In this document: one piece after another, positions 1 to 11,663 of the stretch
How positions within the stretch are numbered: the first letter of the stretch is position 1
Layout of the letters: each line of letters begins with the position of its first letter
Assembly (NCBI RefSeq): GCF_963973895.1
Contig: NZ_CAXBBF010000007.1
Reading direction: 5' to 3' (one strand)
From: Porticoccus sp950063125
Lineage (GTDB): Bacteria > Pseudomonadota > Gammaproteobacteria > Pseudomonadales > Porticoccaceae
Length of the DNA: 51,155 nt
Translations under genes and position numbers: made by a program
Notes under the pieces: model-generated
What the model saw: only the letters and a program-made list of their open reading frames with translations
Database searches by the model: none
What the model was told of the DNA's origin: nothing

Positions 1-2522
<2,522 letters not shown>

Positions 2523-2524
2523 TT

Positions 2525-2611
2525 ATGCTGTTTTCTATCCGGACAAAGGGCGTGCCTATGGGAGTGAGTGTCCCAGAAGAAGCTATAACTGTTGAGGAGG
2601 GCAATTGGTGA
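2525..2611 (+). CDS. Possible 28-residue leader ORF between kinase and CheW genes
   Basis: ATG at 2525 follows CAGGAG by a normal distance. The ORF runs 28 codons (starting MLFSIRTKG, ending VEEGNW) and its TGA (2609-2611) overlaps the preferred GTG start of the next gene in a GTGA junction. That is typical of translational coupling, so this may be a small coupling ORF. I recognise no family. It could also be chance. Confidence 0.35.
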   Translation: MLFSIRTKGVPMGVSVPEEAITVEEGNW

Positions 2612-3087
2612 GCAAACCGGTGGCCGATAACCCGTTGTTGCCCGATGAGGTGGATAGCCTGCTTGTGTCGCTCAGCGGTCACCGCCTGCTGGTTCCCATG
2701 GCAGCGGTTGCCGAGATCGTGCAGCAAGTCGACTGTCAACGGGACGACCATCAACCTCCCTGGCTGCAGGGTTGGATAAACTGGCGAACCGAACGCATTC
2801 CACTACTTTCCTTTGAATCACTGGTTGGACATGAGCGGGCGGCGTTGGGTGACCGGGCGATGGCATTGGTGCTGTACCGCATACTGCCGGACGGTTTGAG
2901 CAGGTTTTATGCCCTGCAAGTCCAGAATTTTCCGCATTTGATCAGGTTGGCAGACGATGGTTTGTTGCAGCAGGTTTCCCTGCCAGAGCTGTCGCCCTAT
3001 GTTCTGATGATGGTGGCTGTCAGAGAGCAGCAGGCATTTATCCCCGATCTGGATAAAATTGAACAACTGCTCGCTGAAGTTCTTTAG
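2608..3087 (+). CDS. chpC: CheW-like chemosensory adaptor (ChpC-like)
   Basis: A 159-residue single-domain CheW-like protein with the typical pattern LLVSLSGHRLLVPMAAVAEIV near the start and GWINWRTERIPLLSFE in the middle. CheW proteins link receptors to the kinase, and in Pil-Chp clusters ChpC follows the kinase. I chose GTG 2608 because GAGGAGG at 2594-2600 lies 7 nt upstream. TTG at 2605 would leave only 4 nt. The gene is 85 nt after the kinase and belongs to the same operon. No methylesterase gene (chpB) intervenes, unlike P. aeruginosa. The general role is well supported; the name ChpC is inferred from position. Confidence 0.75.
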   Translation: MSKPVADNPLLPDEVDSLLVSLSGHRLLVPMAAVAEIVQQVDCQRDDHQPPWLQGWINWRTERIPLLSFESLVGHERAALGDRAMALVLYRILPDGLSRFYALQVQNFPHLIRLADDGLLQQVSLPELSPYVLMMVAVREQQAFIPDLDKIEQLLAEVL

Positions 3088-3094
3088 AGGCAGG

Positions 3095-3114
3095 CGGGGG
3101 ATTGCGCCCCGTTT
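3095..3114 (+). terminator. Putative terminator after the chemosensory operon
   Basis: CGGGG (3095-3099) can pair with CCCCG (3107-3111) across a 7-nt loop, followed by a short TTT. It lies 8 nt after the chpC-like stop. The U-run is short, so termination may be weak. Confidence 0.5.
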
Positions 3115-3278
3115 CCGTGCATTTTAGTCCTGATCGCCATGCAGCAGGGTCCTGTCCGCGCCTTTTGCCGCGGGTAGGCGAGCAAATCCTTACTATGCGC
3201 ACCTCTGGTGCTGGTGGTAGAGTACAAGCATCCGGTGCCCCCTCCTTGCCTCCAAGTGACTTTTTCGAGGGTCCAATA

Positions 3279-4979
3279 GTGTCCAAAGAGCGTAAAAAAA
3301 CGGCTGCCGAAAAGCACGAGGAGCTTCTGGCCAAAGCAATTGAGATGACCGTATCTCTCAATCCGCTGGTCGGCGTCAGTACGGAGGACCTCAAGACGGC
3401 CGTCAAGAAAACGGTCAAACAGACTGCAGCACAGCCCTCCAAGGTGTTGCGCTATAGCAAGCGGTTTGCCGGCAAGGTTACAGATATTCTCAAAGGCACG
3501 GACAAGTACGAAGGTCACAAGGGAGATCGGCGTTTTGCTGACCCTTCCTGGGATGAAAACAAGCTTTATCACAAGCTCAAGCAGGCCTATTTTGCCTGGG
3601 AAGAGTCATTGGATGAACTGGTGGATGACCTTGGCCTGGAGGGGATAGAGGAGCGACGGGCCCGTTTCGTCAAAGAGATGCTGATCACGTCCATGGCGCC
3701 GACCAATTTCCTTTTGGGGAACCCAAAAGCGCTCAGGAAAGCGATTGAAACCCGCGGCAGCAGTTTGCTGAGAGGGCTGAAGAACTATGCCCACGACCTG
3801 AAAGACAACAACGGCATGCCCGCCCAGGTGGATAAAAGCCAGTTTCGGGTGGGTGGCAATCTGGCGACGACGGAGGGCGTTGTCGTTTTTCGCAATGAGG
3901 TGCTGGAACTGATCCAATACAAGCCGCGTACCGCCCGGGTGTATCGCAGGCCACTACTGATCATCCCTCCACAGATCAACAAGTTTTACATCTACGATCT
4001 GAACGAGGAAAAAAGTTTTTTTCGTTTTTGCCTCGATCAGGGATTTCAGGTATTTGCGATCAGCTGGAGAAACCCTTCGGAGGAGCAGGCGCACTGGGGG
4101 ATGCCTGAATACATTGAGGCGGCCATCGAAGCTGTCGATGCCATCCTCGCAATCACCCGGAGTCAATCTCTCAACGTGGTCGGGGCCTGTGCCGGCGGTA
4201 TCACAGCTTCAATTCTGTCCTCCTACCTCAAGCAGACTGGCCGTGACGTGGTGCATTCCCTGAGCCTGTCCGTGTGTATGCTCAGCATGAACTCCCGGGA
4301 AATGGAGCTGGGGGTCTTCACTACGCCGGCATCCCTGCAGGCCGCGCGGCTCAAATCGCGGGAGCGGGGTGTCCTGAAGGGCTCCGAACTCGGCCGGGTC
4401 TTTAGCTGGATGCGCCCCAATGATCTGGTCTGGAATTATCACATCAACAACTATTTGATGGGTGAGGCGCCGCCGGCCTTTGATATTCTATTCTGGAACA
4501 GCGATTCAACCAACTTGCCCGCAGAACTGCACTGCGACTTCCTCGATATTTATGAGCACAACACCCTGGAAGCCGGAGAGATGAAGATTAATGGCGTGAC
4601 CATCGATCTGGCTGCGCTGGATTGTGACAAGTATGTAACTGCCGGGTTATCCGACCATATTACGCCCTGGAAAGTCTGCTACAAGACCACCCAGATTGTC
4701 GGGGGAAATATCAAGTTTGTGCTCAGTTCCAGTGGCCATATTCAGAGCCTGGTCAACCCCCCCACCAACACCAGAGCGCGTTACTTCAGTAATGAAAGCC
4801 TGCCCGATAATGCCGACGAGTGGCTCGAAGGGGCTGAGCAGTTTGCGGGCTCCTGGTGGACCGACTGGTCCGACTGGCTTCAAGCCCGCTCCGGGGTGCG
4901 AAAAGCTGCACCGACGGTGTTGGGCAGCAAGCACTTCAAACCCATGGAGGAGGCCCCCGGCACCTATGTCTTCGGCTGA
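3279..4979 (+). CDS. phaC: Poly(3-hydroxyalkanoate) synthase (class II-like)
   Basis: Polymerises (R)-3-hydroxyacyl-CoA into storage polyester on granules. The 566-residue product has the PHA synthase lipase-like box GACAGG with nucleophile Cys304, and the other triad members Asp459 (SDHITPW) and His487 (SSGHIQS). Length fits single-subunit synthases of about 560 residues. Start is GTG 3279: CGAGG at 3266-3270 is 8 nt upstream, and the sequence becomes synthase-like from there. An in-frame ATG at 3102 would add 59 residues of unlikely sequence. The next two genes are a depolymerase and an (R)-specific hydratase, so this is a compact pha operon. Similarity to Pseudomonas medium-chain-length enzymes suggests class II; substrate length is not proven. 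Confidence 0.93.
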   Translation: MSKERKKTAAEKHEELLAKAIEMTVSLNPLVGVSTEDLKTAVKKTVKQTAAQPSKVLRYSKRFAGKVTDILKGTDKYEGHKGDRRFADPSWDENKLYHKLKQAYFAWEESLDELVDDLGLEGIEERRARFVKEMLITSMAPTNFLLGNPKALRKAIETRGSSLLRGLKNYAHDLKDNNGMPAQVDKSQFRVGGNLATTEGVVVFRNEVLELIQYKPRTARVYRRPLLIIPPQINKFYIYDLNEEKSFFRFCLDQGFQVFAISWRNPSEEQAHWGMPEYIEAAIEAVDAILAITRSQSLNVVGACAGGITASILSSYLKQTGRDVVHSLSLSVCMLSMNSREMELGVFTTPASLQAARLKSRERGVLKGSELGRVFSWMRPNDLVWNYHINNYLMGEAPPAFDILFWNSDSTNLPAELHCDFLDIYEHNTLEAGEMKINGVTIDLAALDCDKYVTAGLSDHITPWKVCYKTTQIVGGNIKFVLSSSGHIQSLVNPPTNTRARYFSNESLPDNADEWLEGAEQFAGSWWTDWSDWLQARSGVRKAAPTVLGSKHFKPMEEAPGTYVFG

Positions 4980-4998
4980 GAACATTGAGGAGCATCTG

Positions 4999-5814
4999 GT
5001 GAGCGTGCAAACCAGTGGGTTGCAGATCTACTGGTTGACGGTCATGGGCCTGAATATCCGTGTTGGCATCAGGCGAGGCAGTAATGCTCAGGGTAAACCC
5101 CTGTTGTTACTGAATGGCATCGGTGCCAGTCTGGAGGTGCTGGAAGGTTTCATTGCGGCCATGCCGGGCTGTGAGGTGATTATTTTTGATGTTCCCGGGG
5201 CGGGGAAGTCAGAGGCCCCCGTGCTGCCCTGGCGGTTGCATACCTATGCAAAACTGACCGCAAAAATTCTCGATCAGCTGGGCTATCGGCAGGTGGACTT
5301 GCTGGGGCTCTCCTGGGGTGGCACCCTGGCCCAGCAATTTGCCCGCCAGTATCCCGAACGTTGCAGAAAGCTGGTGCTCTGTGCCACGAGTTGCGGTTCA
5401 GCGATGTTTCCCGGGCATCCATCCATCCTGGCAAAAATGATCAGTCCCCGCCGCTATCTGGACAAAAGATACATGTCCCGTATTGCCGGCGACCTCTATG
5501 GCGGTAAAATGCGCACCGATCCGGCCCAGGTGGAAAAGCATGCCTCCCGGGTGCAGACCACCAGTTCGCGCGGTTACTATTACCAGTTGCTGGCACTGGC
5601 AACCTGGTCGAGCCTGCACTGGTTACACAAAATCGCCATGCCAACCTTGATTGTTCATGGCACCGATGACCCGATCATTCCGCCGGTCAATGCGAAGATT
5701 CTCGCCGGTCGTATCCCCAACGCCGAACTGTGGCTGATGAATTGTGGCCATTTGTTCATGCTCACCATGCCGGATACGGTTGCACCCGCGATCCAGGAAT
5801 TTCTCGACAAGTAG
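4999..5814 (+). CDS. phaZ: Intracellular PHA depolymerase, alpha/beta hydrolase
   Basis: Hydrolyses granule polyester to release hydroxyacids. The 271-residue product closely follows Pseudomonas PhaZ in the oxyanion region (LLLLNGIGASLEVLEGF), the nucleophile elbow GLSWGG (Ser105), the MISPRRY segment, the HWLHKI segment, Asp in GTDDPIIP and His in NCGHLFML. I chose GTG 4999 because GAGGAG at 4987-4992 is 6 nt upstream and it aligns with the homologues. An alternative ATG at 4966 overlaps the end of phaC by 14 nt and adds 11 residues. It is co-transcribed with phaC. Confidence 0.9.
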   Translation: MSVQTSGLQIYWLTVMGLNIRVGIRRGSNAQGKPLLLLNGIGASLEVLEGFIAAMPGCEVIIFDVPGAGKSEAPVLPWRLHTYAKLTAKILDQLGYRQVDLLGLSWGGTLAQQFARQYPERCRKLVLCATSCGSAMFPGHPSILAKMISPRRYLDKRYMSRIAGDLYGGKMRTDPAQVEKHASRVQTTSSRGYYYQLLALATWSSLHWLHKIAMPTLIVHGTDDPIIPPVNAKILAGRIPNAELWLMNCGHLFMLTMPDTVAPAIQEFLDK

Positions 5815-5845
5815 TATCGTCACCCACCTACACCGGAATATTTTC

Positions 5846-6262
5846 ATGACACAACCAATGAGTGGCCAGTCGGACTGGTTTGAAATTACTCAGGCCCAGA
5901 TCAACCAGTTTGCCGATGCAACCCACGACCATCAGTACTTGCACGTGGATGAGCAGCGAGCCGCAGATGGGCCGTTCGGTAAAACCATTGCCCATGGCTT
6001 CCTCTATCTCTCCATGGTGCCCCACATGATGCTGGACGACCTGTTGGCCTTTATTGGCGATGCGACAGTGATCAACTATGGGGTCAATGGCCTGCGTTTT
6101 ATTTCGCCGGTGCCGGTCGGTAGCCGCATTCGTCTCAACTGGCAGGTGCTGTCCGACGAGCCGAAAGGCAAAAATCGGCTGTTGACCGTGGAGATTGGCA
6201 TTGAAATCCAGGGCGTTGAAAAACCTGCCATGGCTGCTGAATGGCTGCTCTATATTCTATGA
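5846..6262 (+). CDS. phaJ: MaoC family (R)-specific enoyl-CoA hydratase (PhaJ-like)
   Basis: Small hot-dog-fold hydratase of 138 residues with the hydratase-2 signature ADATHDHQYLHVDEQRA and then GKTIAHGFLYLSM. The Asp and His of the ATHDHQ motif are the expected catalytic pair. In PHA clusters such enzymes convert beta-oxidation enoyl-CoA into (R)-3-hydroxyacyl-CoA for the synthase. ATG 5846 is preceded only by a weak GGA. It lies 31 nt after phaZ and closes the operon. The family is sure; the PhaJ role is inferred from the neighbours. Confidence 0.8.
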   Translation: MTQPMSGQSDWFEITQAQINQFADATHDHQYLHVDEQRAADGPFGKTIAHGFLYLSMVPHMMLDDLLAFIGDATVINYGVNGLRFISPVPVGSRIRLNWQVLSDEPKGKNRLLTVEIGIEIQGVEKPAMAAEWLLYIL

Positions 6263-6301
6263 TGTCAATCTCGTCCCAGGCCGGGGCGTTGTAGCGTTTG
6301 G

Positions 6302-7321
6302 TCAATGTGCGGTAAACAGTTTACCGCGCACGGTTTCTCGGTATTTCATCGGTGATGTGCCAAATTGACGATGAAATATTTTGCTGAATGCAGCGGCATC
6401 CTGGTAACCGGAGTGAGCAGCCACTTCGGCTACAGACAGGTTTGATTTCTGCAGTAACTCCCTAGCATTGTTGAGTCTGGTACGCTGCAGGTATTTCAGG
6501 GGCGTCTGGCCCAACGCATTTTTGAAGCGGCGGTCAAAGGTGCGCATACTGAACCCGAACTGTTTTGCCACGTCGCCAATCCTGATCGGCTTGCTGAAAT
6601 TATCCTCAAACCAGATTTGTGCCTGCACCACCTGTTCATCGGGGTGGTGTTCCACATTGTCGGAGAAGTAGCTGGTGGGCTCGAAGGAGCTGCGAATTTC
6701 GTGAAAGAAGTTGCGTTCCACCTGTGTGGCCGCCTGGCGGCCATACAGCCTCGCTACCAGGTGTACCATCAACTCCGCCATGGCGTTGACGCTGGCAGCG
6801 CAGTAGAGATTGCCGGCCTGGGTAATAAAGTATTGTCTCTTCAGGGCTACCAGTGGGTAATCGCGTTGGAACTGATCAAAATAATGCCAGTGGGTGGTGG
6901 CGGGTTGGTGATCCAGAAGGCCCGCCTCTGCCAGAAAGCACACGCCCGTACCCACTGCGATGACGGTGGCACCCTCGCTCACCTGGTGTTGTAACCAGGG
7001 GATATAGTCGCGGTATTTTTTCAGGGCAGGCCGTGGGTTCCGCCACAGTGCGGGCAGGCTGATAATGTCGCAGCGGTCTATCTCGTCAATCGTTGCCGAG
7101 GGGCTGATGGCGAAGCCCGAGGGCGAGGTAATTGGCTGATCATCAATGGACAGAGTGGTCGCTACAATGCTGCGGGTGCTGTTGGGGTTGGCTGCCCGGT
7201 CGGCAGCCTCGGCAGTGCGCAGCATTTCCACCGGCAAGGTAGCACTGGTCGTCAGCAAATTGTTGTAAAGCAGGGTGCAAACCCGCAGTGGTGGTGGTTG
7301 ATTAATCGGTTTTTTGGCCAT
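6302..7321 (-). CDS. GlxA-type AraC family transcriptional regulator
   Basis: 339 residues. The N-terminal half (about 1-190) is a DJ-1/PfpI-like class I glutamine-amidotransferase fold, with ATVIAVGTGVCFLAEAGLLD around the nucleophile-elbow position. The C-terminal 100 residues carry a double AraC helix-turn-helix (IRIGDVAKQFGFSMRTFDRRFKNALG and LSVAEVAAHSGYQDAAAFSKIFHRQFG). I chose the ATG at 7321 (MAKKPINQ) over an upstream in-frame ATG at 7351. The gene is convergent with phaJ and divergent from fabY, so it may control fabY. The ligand is unknown. Confidence 0.85.
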   Translation of the reverse strand: MAKKPINQPPPLRVCTLLYNNLLTTSATLPVEMLRTAEAADRAANPNSTRSIVATTLSIDDQPITSPSGFAISPSATIDEIDRCDIISLPALWRNPRPALKKYRDYIPWLQHQVSEGATVIAVGTGVCFLAEAGLLDHQPATTHWHYFDQFQRDYPLVALKRQYFITQAGNLYCAASVNAMAELMVHLVARLYGRQAATQVERNFFHEIRSSFEPTSYFSDNVEHHPDEQVVQAQIWFEDNFSKPIRIGDVAKQFGFSMRTFDRRFKNALGQTPLKYLQRTRLNNARELLQKSNLSVAEVAAHSGYQDAAAFSKIFHRQFGTSPMKYRETVRGKLFTAH

Positions 7322-7410
7322 AATGGACAAATATATGGCTACAAAAAACAAAAATCAACCGGTGATGCCTGATAGACTGCGTCTATAAATTCAACTGGAT
7401 GCAGCGCAAC

Positions 7411-9312
7411 ATGCAAGCTTTACCCGTTATTGTCGGTTTTGGTGGCTACAACGCCGCCGGACGTAGCTCTTCACACCAGGGTTTTCGCCGAACGGTAGTT
7501 GAGTCCCTGCCCCCCGTTGAACGCAATAAAACACTGGTGGGCCTGGCCTGTCTTATGGGTCTGGTGAAGTGGGATGGCAGTTCGTACCGTGACAAGGCCG
7601 GACAATCCTATGATGCGGCCGCTGTGGCCTCGACCTTTGCTGACCAGGTCATGGCTGGAACCCTGATCCGCCGCTTGGAAAACACCATCTACAATCCTGA
7701 TGAAGTCACTGGTCACAAGCGTGTACAAATGCAGCAACACGATGAGGGTGGTGTGCGGTTTACCCTGAGTCGCAGGGATATGCCGGCGCAGATTCCCGAG
7801 CATTGGAACGTACGCCCGCTTGAGGGCGGCAGTTTTGAAATCCACTCCCGTGATACCGGAGAATTTCTGGTGCCGGTGCAGACCGAGCAATTGGCCAAGG
7901 CGGCGGGCCAGTTGCCCTCCGGGTTTGATCCCGCAGCCCAGTATAGTTCGCGGTTTCACCCGCGAGGGTTGCAGCTGGCCTTGTTGGGTGCCAGCGATGC
8001 CGTTCACTCCGTCGGTGTTCCCTGGGAGCAGATAGTCGCTGCCGTTCACCCGGACGAAATTGGTGTCTATGGCTCCAGTGTGTTTGGACAGCTGGCGCCG
8101 GAAGGCTTTGGCGGATTATTACAGAGCCGTTTGCGCAGTGAACGAACTTCCTCCAAACAGCTGGCCCTGGGACTCAATACCATGCCGGCAGATTTTATAA
8201 ATGCCTATGTATTGGGCAGTGTGGGACATACCGAAGCGATTACGGGGGCCTGCGCCTCCTTTCTTTACGTGCTACAGGCGGCCGTGCGGGATATCCGCAG
8301 TGGTCGGCGTCGTGTCGCGGTGGTGGGCAATGCCGAAGCCAGTCTGACACCTGAGATATTTGAAGGCTTTACCAATATGGGGGCGCTGGGCACCGACGAG
8401 GGACTTTGCAAACTCGATGGTTCCAGTCTGCCGGATTGGCGGCGAGCCAGTCGACCTTTTGGTGAAAACTGTGGTTTCACCCTGGCGGAGGGGACCCAGT
8501 TTGTGGTGTTGATGGACGACGCGCTGGCCGTGGAGTTGGGTGCCGATATTCACGGGGCTGTGCCCGAGGTCTTTATCAATGCCGATGGTCTGAAGAAATC
8601 CATCTCCGCCCCCGGTGCTGGCAACTACGTATCGTTTGCCAAGGCTGTCGCATCGGCAGTGGCAATCTTCGGTGAGGACACGGTTAAGCACAACAGCTTT
8701 ATTCACGCCCACGGCTCCAGCACCCCTGCCAACCGGGTTACGGAATCAGAAATTTTCAATCGGGTCGCCGCCGCTTTCGGGATCAGTGACTGGCCGGTGG
8801 CGGCAGTGAAGGCCTATGTAGGCCATACAATAGCTTCCGCCAGTGGTGATCAGTTGATGTCGGCACTGGGCACGTTCAAATACCAGTTGATTCCGGGTAT
8901 CAAAACAATTGATCGGGTTGCCGCCGATGTCTGCCAAACCCATACTTCGTTCCCTTTGCAGGACAGGGATGTCAGGGAGCGGGGCATGGATCTGGCGCTG
9001 ATCAACTCCAAGGGTTTTGGTGGCAATAATGCAACTGCCGTGGTCATATCCCCCCGCAAGGTCGAAGAGATGCTGAGCCGTCGTTATGGTGCGGCAATGG
9101 CTGATTACCGTTTGCGCCTTGAGCAGACCCGCCAGCGGGCAGCGGACTATGAGTTGCGGGCAGATCGGGCAGAGCTCGATGTCATTTACCGGTTTGGTGA
9201 ACAGGTCATTGATGACAGTGCCATTCAGTTCAGCCGTGATGGACTCACAATGCCGGGTTTTGGCAACGCAGTGATATTCGACAAGTCAAACCCCTGGGCA
9301 GATATGAGCTAG
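7411..9312 (+). CDS. fabY: FabY-type beta-ketoacyl-ACP synthase
   Basis: A 633-residue ketosynthase close in length and sequence to Pseudomonas FabY, which condenses acetyl-CoA with malonyl-ACP to start fatty acid synthesis and can replace FabH. Active-site residues are Cys281 (GACASF), His434 (IHAHGSSTPANR) and His472 (YVGHTIASASGDQ). The N-terminus LPVIVGFGGYNAAGRSS is family-typical. I chose ATG 7411; another in-frame ATG at 7399 adds four residues, and neither has a clear Shine-Dalgarno sequence. The gene stands alone, divergent from the AraC regulator. Confidence 0.88.
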   Translation: MQALPVIVGFGGYNAAGRSSSHQGFRRTVVESLPPVERNKTLVGLACLMGLVKWDGSSYRDKAGQSYDAAAVASTFADQVMAGTLIRRLENTIYNPDEVTGHKRVQMQQHDEGGVRFTLSRRDMPAQIPEHWNVRPLEGGSFEIHSRDTGEFLVPVQTEQLAKAAGQLPSGFDPAAQYSSRFHPRGLQLALLGASDAVHSVGVPWEQIVAAVHPDEIGVYGSSVFGQLAPEGFGGLLQSRLRSERTSSKQLALGLNTMPADFINAYVLGSVGHTEAITGACASFLYVLQAAVRDIRSGRRRVAVVGNAEASLTPEIFEGFTNMGALGTDEGLCKLDGSSLPDWRRASRPFGENCGFTLAEGTQFVVLMDDALAVELGADIHGAVPEVFINADGLKKSISAPGAGNYVSFAKAVASAVAIFGEDTVKHNSFIHAHGSSTPANRVTESEIFNRVAAAFGISDWPVAAVKAYVGHTIASASGDQLMSALGTFKYQLIPGIKTIDRVAADVCQTHTSFPLQDRDVRERGMDLALINSKGFGGNNATAVVISPRKVEEMLSRRYGAAMADYRLRLEQTRQRAADYELRADRAELDVIYRFGEQVIDDSAIQFSRDGLTMPGFGNAVIFDKSNPWADMS

Positions 9313-9617
9313 TTCATGGCGTGTTTGCCGGTCGCTACGCTCGGAGGATTAAGGTGCTCGTGACCCCGACAAAAAGTTCGTTCGGAATTTAAAGTCGTCT
9401 CCTTTAGAATGGTCTTTTCTCGCGGTACTTTTTTGTGAAAGTGGCACCAGCTGGTGTAGCTGGGTGGGGATCGCGACGGTGCGTTTACCTGGCGGATCCA
9501 CCGGTGCCATTGGTCCTGTGCTTCAATGTTCTGCCAGAGGGTAGCCGGAATGAAGTTGACATATTCTGGTTATGTTCGGCGGTTATACAGAATTATAAAT
9601 ATGTCGGAGTGGTTATC
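9313..9617 (+). promoter_or_regulatory. Non-coding leader upstream of speA
   Basis: This 305-nt gap has no convincing ORF. A -10-like TAGAAT lies at 9405-9410 with only a poor -35. A perfect 12-bp palindrome CACCAGCTGGTG is at 9445-9456. If transcription starts near 9417, the speA 5' leader is about 200 nt, long enough for regulation. No known riboswitch was recognised. Confidence 0.4.
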
Positions 9618-11537
9618 TTGAGTGATCATCAAGGCCGTAGCTGGTCTATTGTGGATTCGGCGAGTCTCTATGGCGTCAACGACTGGGGTGCCGGGTACTT
9701 TGGTCTTTCAGAAAAGGGTGAGATAACGGTTATTGCGCCTCACAACGGTCGCTCTCACCAGATTTCCCTGCTCGACATTGTCGCGGGTCTGGAACAGCGC
9801 GGCCATGCCATGCCGGTGTTGTTGCGGATTGAGAATCTGCTCGACCAGCGGATCACCTATCTCAACGAAAGTTTTGCCGAAGCCATCCGCCAAATGAATT
9901 ACCAAGGCGAGTACCGCGGTGTCTTTCCCATCAAGGTCAATCAGCAGTGCCATGTGGTGGAAGAGATTGCCAAGTTTGGCAGTCAGTACCATCACGGCCT
10001 CGAGGCGGGTAGCAAGGCTGAACTGATTATCGCCATGTCACATCTGCAGGATCGTGAGGCCTGTATCATTTGTAATGGGTACAAGGATGCCGAATTTATC
10101 CAGCTTGGCCTGCATGCCAGAAAGCTGGGCCTGAAATGTTTCTTTGTGATCGAGACCCCTTCCGAGCTGGGCATTATTCTGGAACAGAGCAAACGCCTCG
10201 GTATCGAGCCGTTGATCGGCGTGCGCCTGAAACTCGCGGCCAAGGTTGAGGGCCACTGGTTTGAAGACAGCGGTGACCGCTCACTGTTCGGCCTGACCGT
10301 GACGCAGCTGGTGGATGTGCTGGATCGATTGCGCGAGGCAGATATGCTGCACTGCCTGCAACTGATGCACTATCACATCGGTTCCCAGATCCCGAATATT
10401 CGCAATATTCGCGACGGTGTTCAGGAAGCCTGTCGCTACTACGTGGATCTGGTGAAAGAGGGTGCCCCGCTGGGCCATCTCGACCTCGGTGGCGGTCTGG
10501 CGGTGGATTACACCGGCGCCCGCACCAACGAAACCCACAGCAAGAACTACTCCCTGGAGGAGTACTGCATCGATATCGTGGAAACCATCACCGAGGCACT
10601 CAACAACAGCGATATCCCGCACCCCACCCTGATTACCGAGTCGGGACGGGCCACGGTGGCCTACTCCTCGGTACTGCTGTTCAATATTCTCGATGTGAGT
10701 TACTTCAAGTCCAACGGTATTCCCGATCAGCTGCCAGAGGACTGTACTGAATCGCTCGATAATCTCTGGGCAACCTTGCAGTCGCTGAATGACACCAATC
10801 TTCAGGAGTGTTGTAACGATGCGGCTCACTACCGGGAGGATATGCGTCGCATGTTCCGTCAGGGTCAGGTGCAACTGCGCGAACTCGCCCTGGCGGAAAA
10901 CCTGTACCTGGAAGTGTTACAGCGCACCCGCCTGCTGTTGCCCTCGCTGCGCCGCATCCCGCCAGAGCTGGCCAATCTGGATGAGGCGCTGGCAGACATT
11001 TATTACGGGAATTTCAGTCTGTTTCAATCGCTGCCGGATTCCTGGGCAATCGACCAGATTTTCCCGGTGATGCCAATCCATCGGTTGGATGAAGCGCCCA
11101 CTAACAAGGCGATCATTGCCGACCTGACCTGTGATTCCGATGGCAAACTCGATTTATTTGCCAATGCCGACGGCGAAACCCGGACCTTGCCGCTGCACGA
11201 CCTAAAAGAGGGCGAAGAGTATTACCTCGGTGTGTTTCTGGTGGGTGCCTACCAGGAGACCCTGGGGGATCTGCACAACCTGTTCGGTGATACCCATGTG
11301 GTGAGTGTTCGCATTGATGGTGAGGGACAGTTTGAATTTGTTGAGGAAATTCAGGGCGATACCATCGGCGATGTGCTCAGTTACGTGGAATACAACCCCA
11401 AGGAGTTGTATGAAAAATTTCGTATCTGTGCCGAGACCGCCGTGCGTTCTGGCAGTATCAGCGTGGCCGAGCGCCAACGAATGTTAAAGACTTTCAGTAA
11501 CAGCCTGAATGGCTACACCTATTTTGAGCGGGACTGA
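9618..11537 (+). CDS. speA: Biosynthetic arginine decarboxylase
   Basis: PLP-dependent fold-III decarboxylase that converts arginine to agmatine, the first step to putrescine. The 639-residue product begins WSIVDSASLYGVNDWGAGYF as SpeA does. It has the PLP lysine in GVFPIKVNQQ, the glycine-rich phosphate site HLDLGGGLAVDY, and a long C-terminal domain ending YTYFERD. Start TTG 9618 gives the usual length; GTG at 9609 is also in frame. CGGAG at 9605-9609 could serve as ribosome site. A carboxyspermidine dehydrogenase gene follows 126 nt later, so putrescine made here probably feeds that pathway. Confidence 0.92.
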   Translation: MSDHQGRSWSIVDSASLYGVNDWGAGYFGLSEKGEITVIAPHNGRSHQISLLDIVAGLEQRGHAMPVLLRIENLLDQRITYLNESFAEAIRQMNYQGEYRGVFPIKVNQQCHVVEEIAKFGSQYHHGLEAGSKAELIIAMSHLQDREACIICNGYKDAEFIQLGLHARKLGLKCFFVIETPSELGIILEQSKRLGIEPLIGVRLKLAAKVEGHWFEDSGDRSLFGLTVTQLVDVLDRLREADMLHCLQLMHYHIGSQIPNIRNIRDGVQEACRYYVDLVKEGAPLGHLDLGGGLAVDYTGARTNETHSKNYSLEEYCIDIVETITEALNNSDIPHPTLITESGRATVAYSSVLLFNILDVSYFKSNGIPDQLPEDCTESLDNLWATLQSLNDTNLQECCNDAAHYREDMRRMFRQGQVQLRELALAENLYLEVLQRTRLLLPSLRRIPPELANLDEALADIYYGNFSLFQSLPDSWAIDQIFPVMPIHRLDEAPTNKAIIADLTCDSDGKLDLFANADGETRTLPLHDLKEGEEYYLGVFLVGAYQETLGDLHNLFGDTHVVSVRIDGEGQFEFVEEIQGDTIGDVLSYVEYNPKELYEKFRICAETAVRSGSISVAERQRMLKTFSNSLNGYTYFERD

Positions 11538-11663
11538 TATGGTCGGGATTGTTTTAAGCCCGACTGACCGTGGCGTGATGCCAATCCGTTTTCGAAATAG
11601 GGTTGGTTCTGAGAAAGATAATCTGTTTGCCGACTGGCAAAAAGAAAGGTTGAGGAGTTAAGC
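11538..11663 (+). other. speA-dehydrogenase spacer with hairpin
   Basis: GTCGGG (11542-11547) pairs with CCCGAC (11559-11564) a few bases after the speA stop. No U-tract follows, so it may be an mRNA 3' stabiliser rather than a terminator. GAGGAG just before 11664 is a good ribosome site for the next gene. Confidence 0.4.

Noticed and set aside
9556..9589. TTGACA with TATACA as a speA promoter
   Set aside because: The spacer is 22 nt, too long for a sigma-70 promoter.
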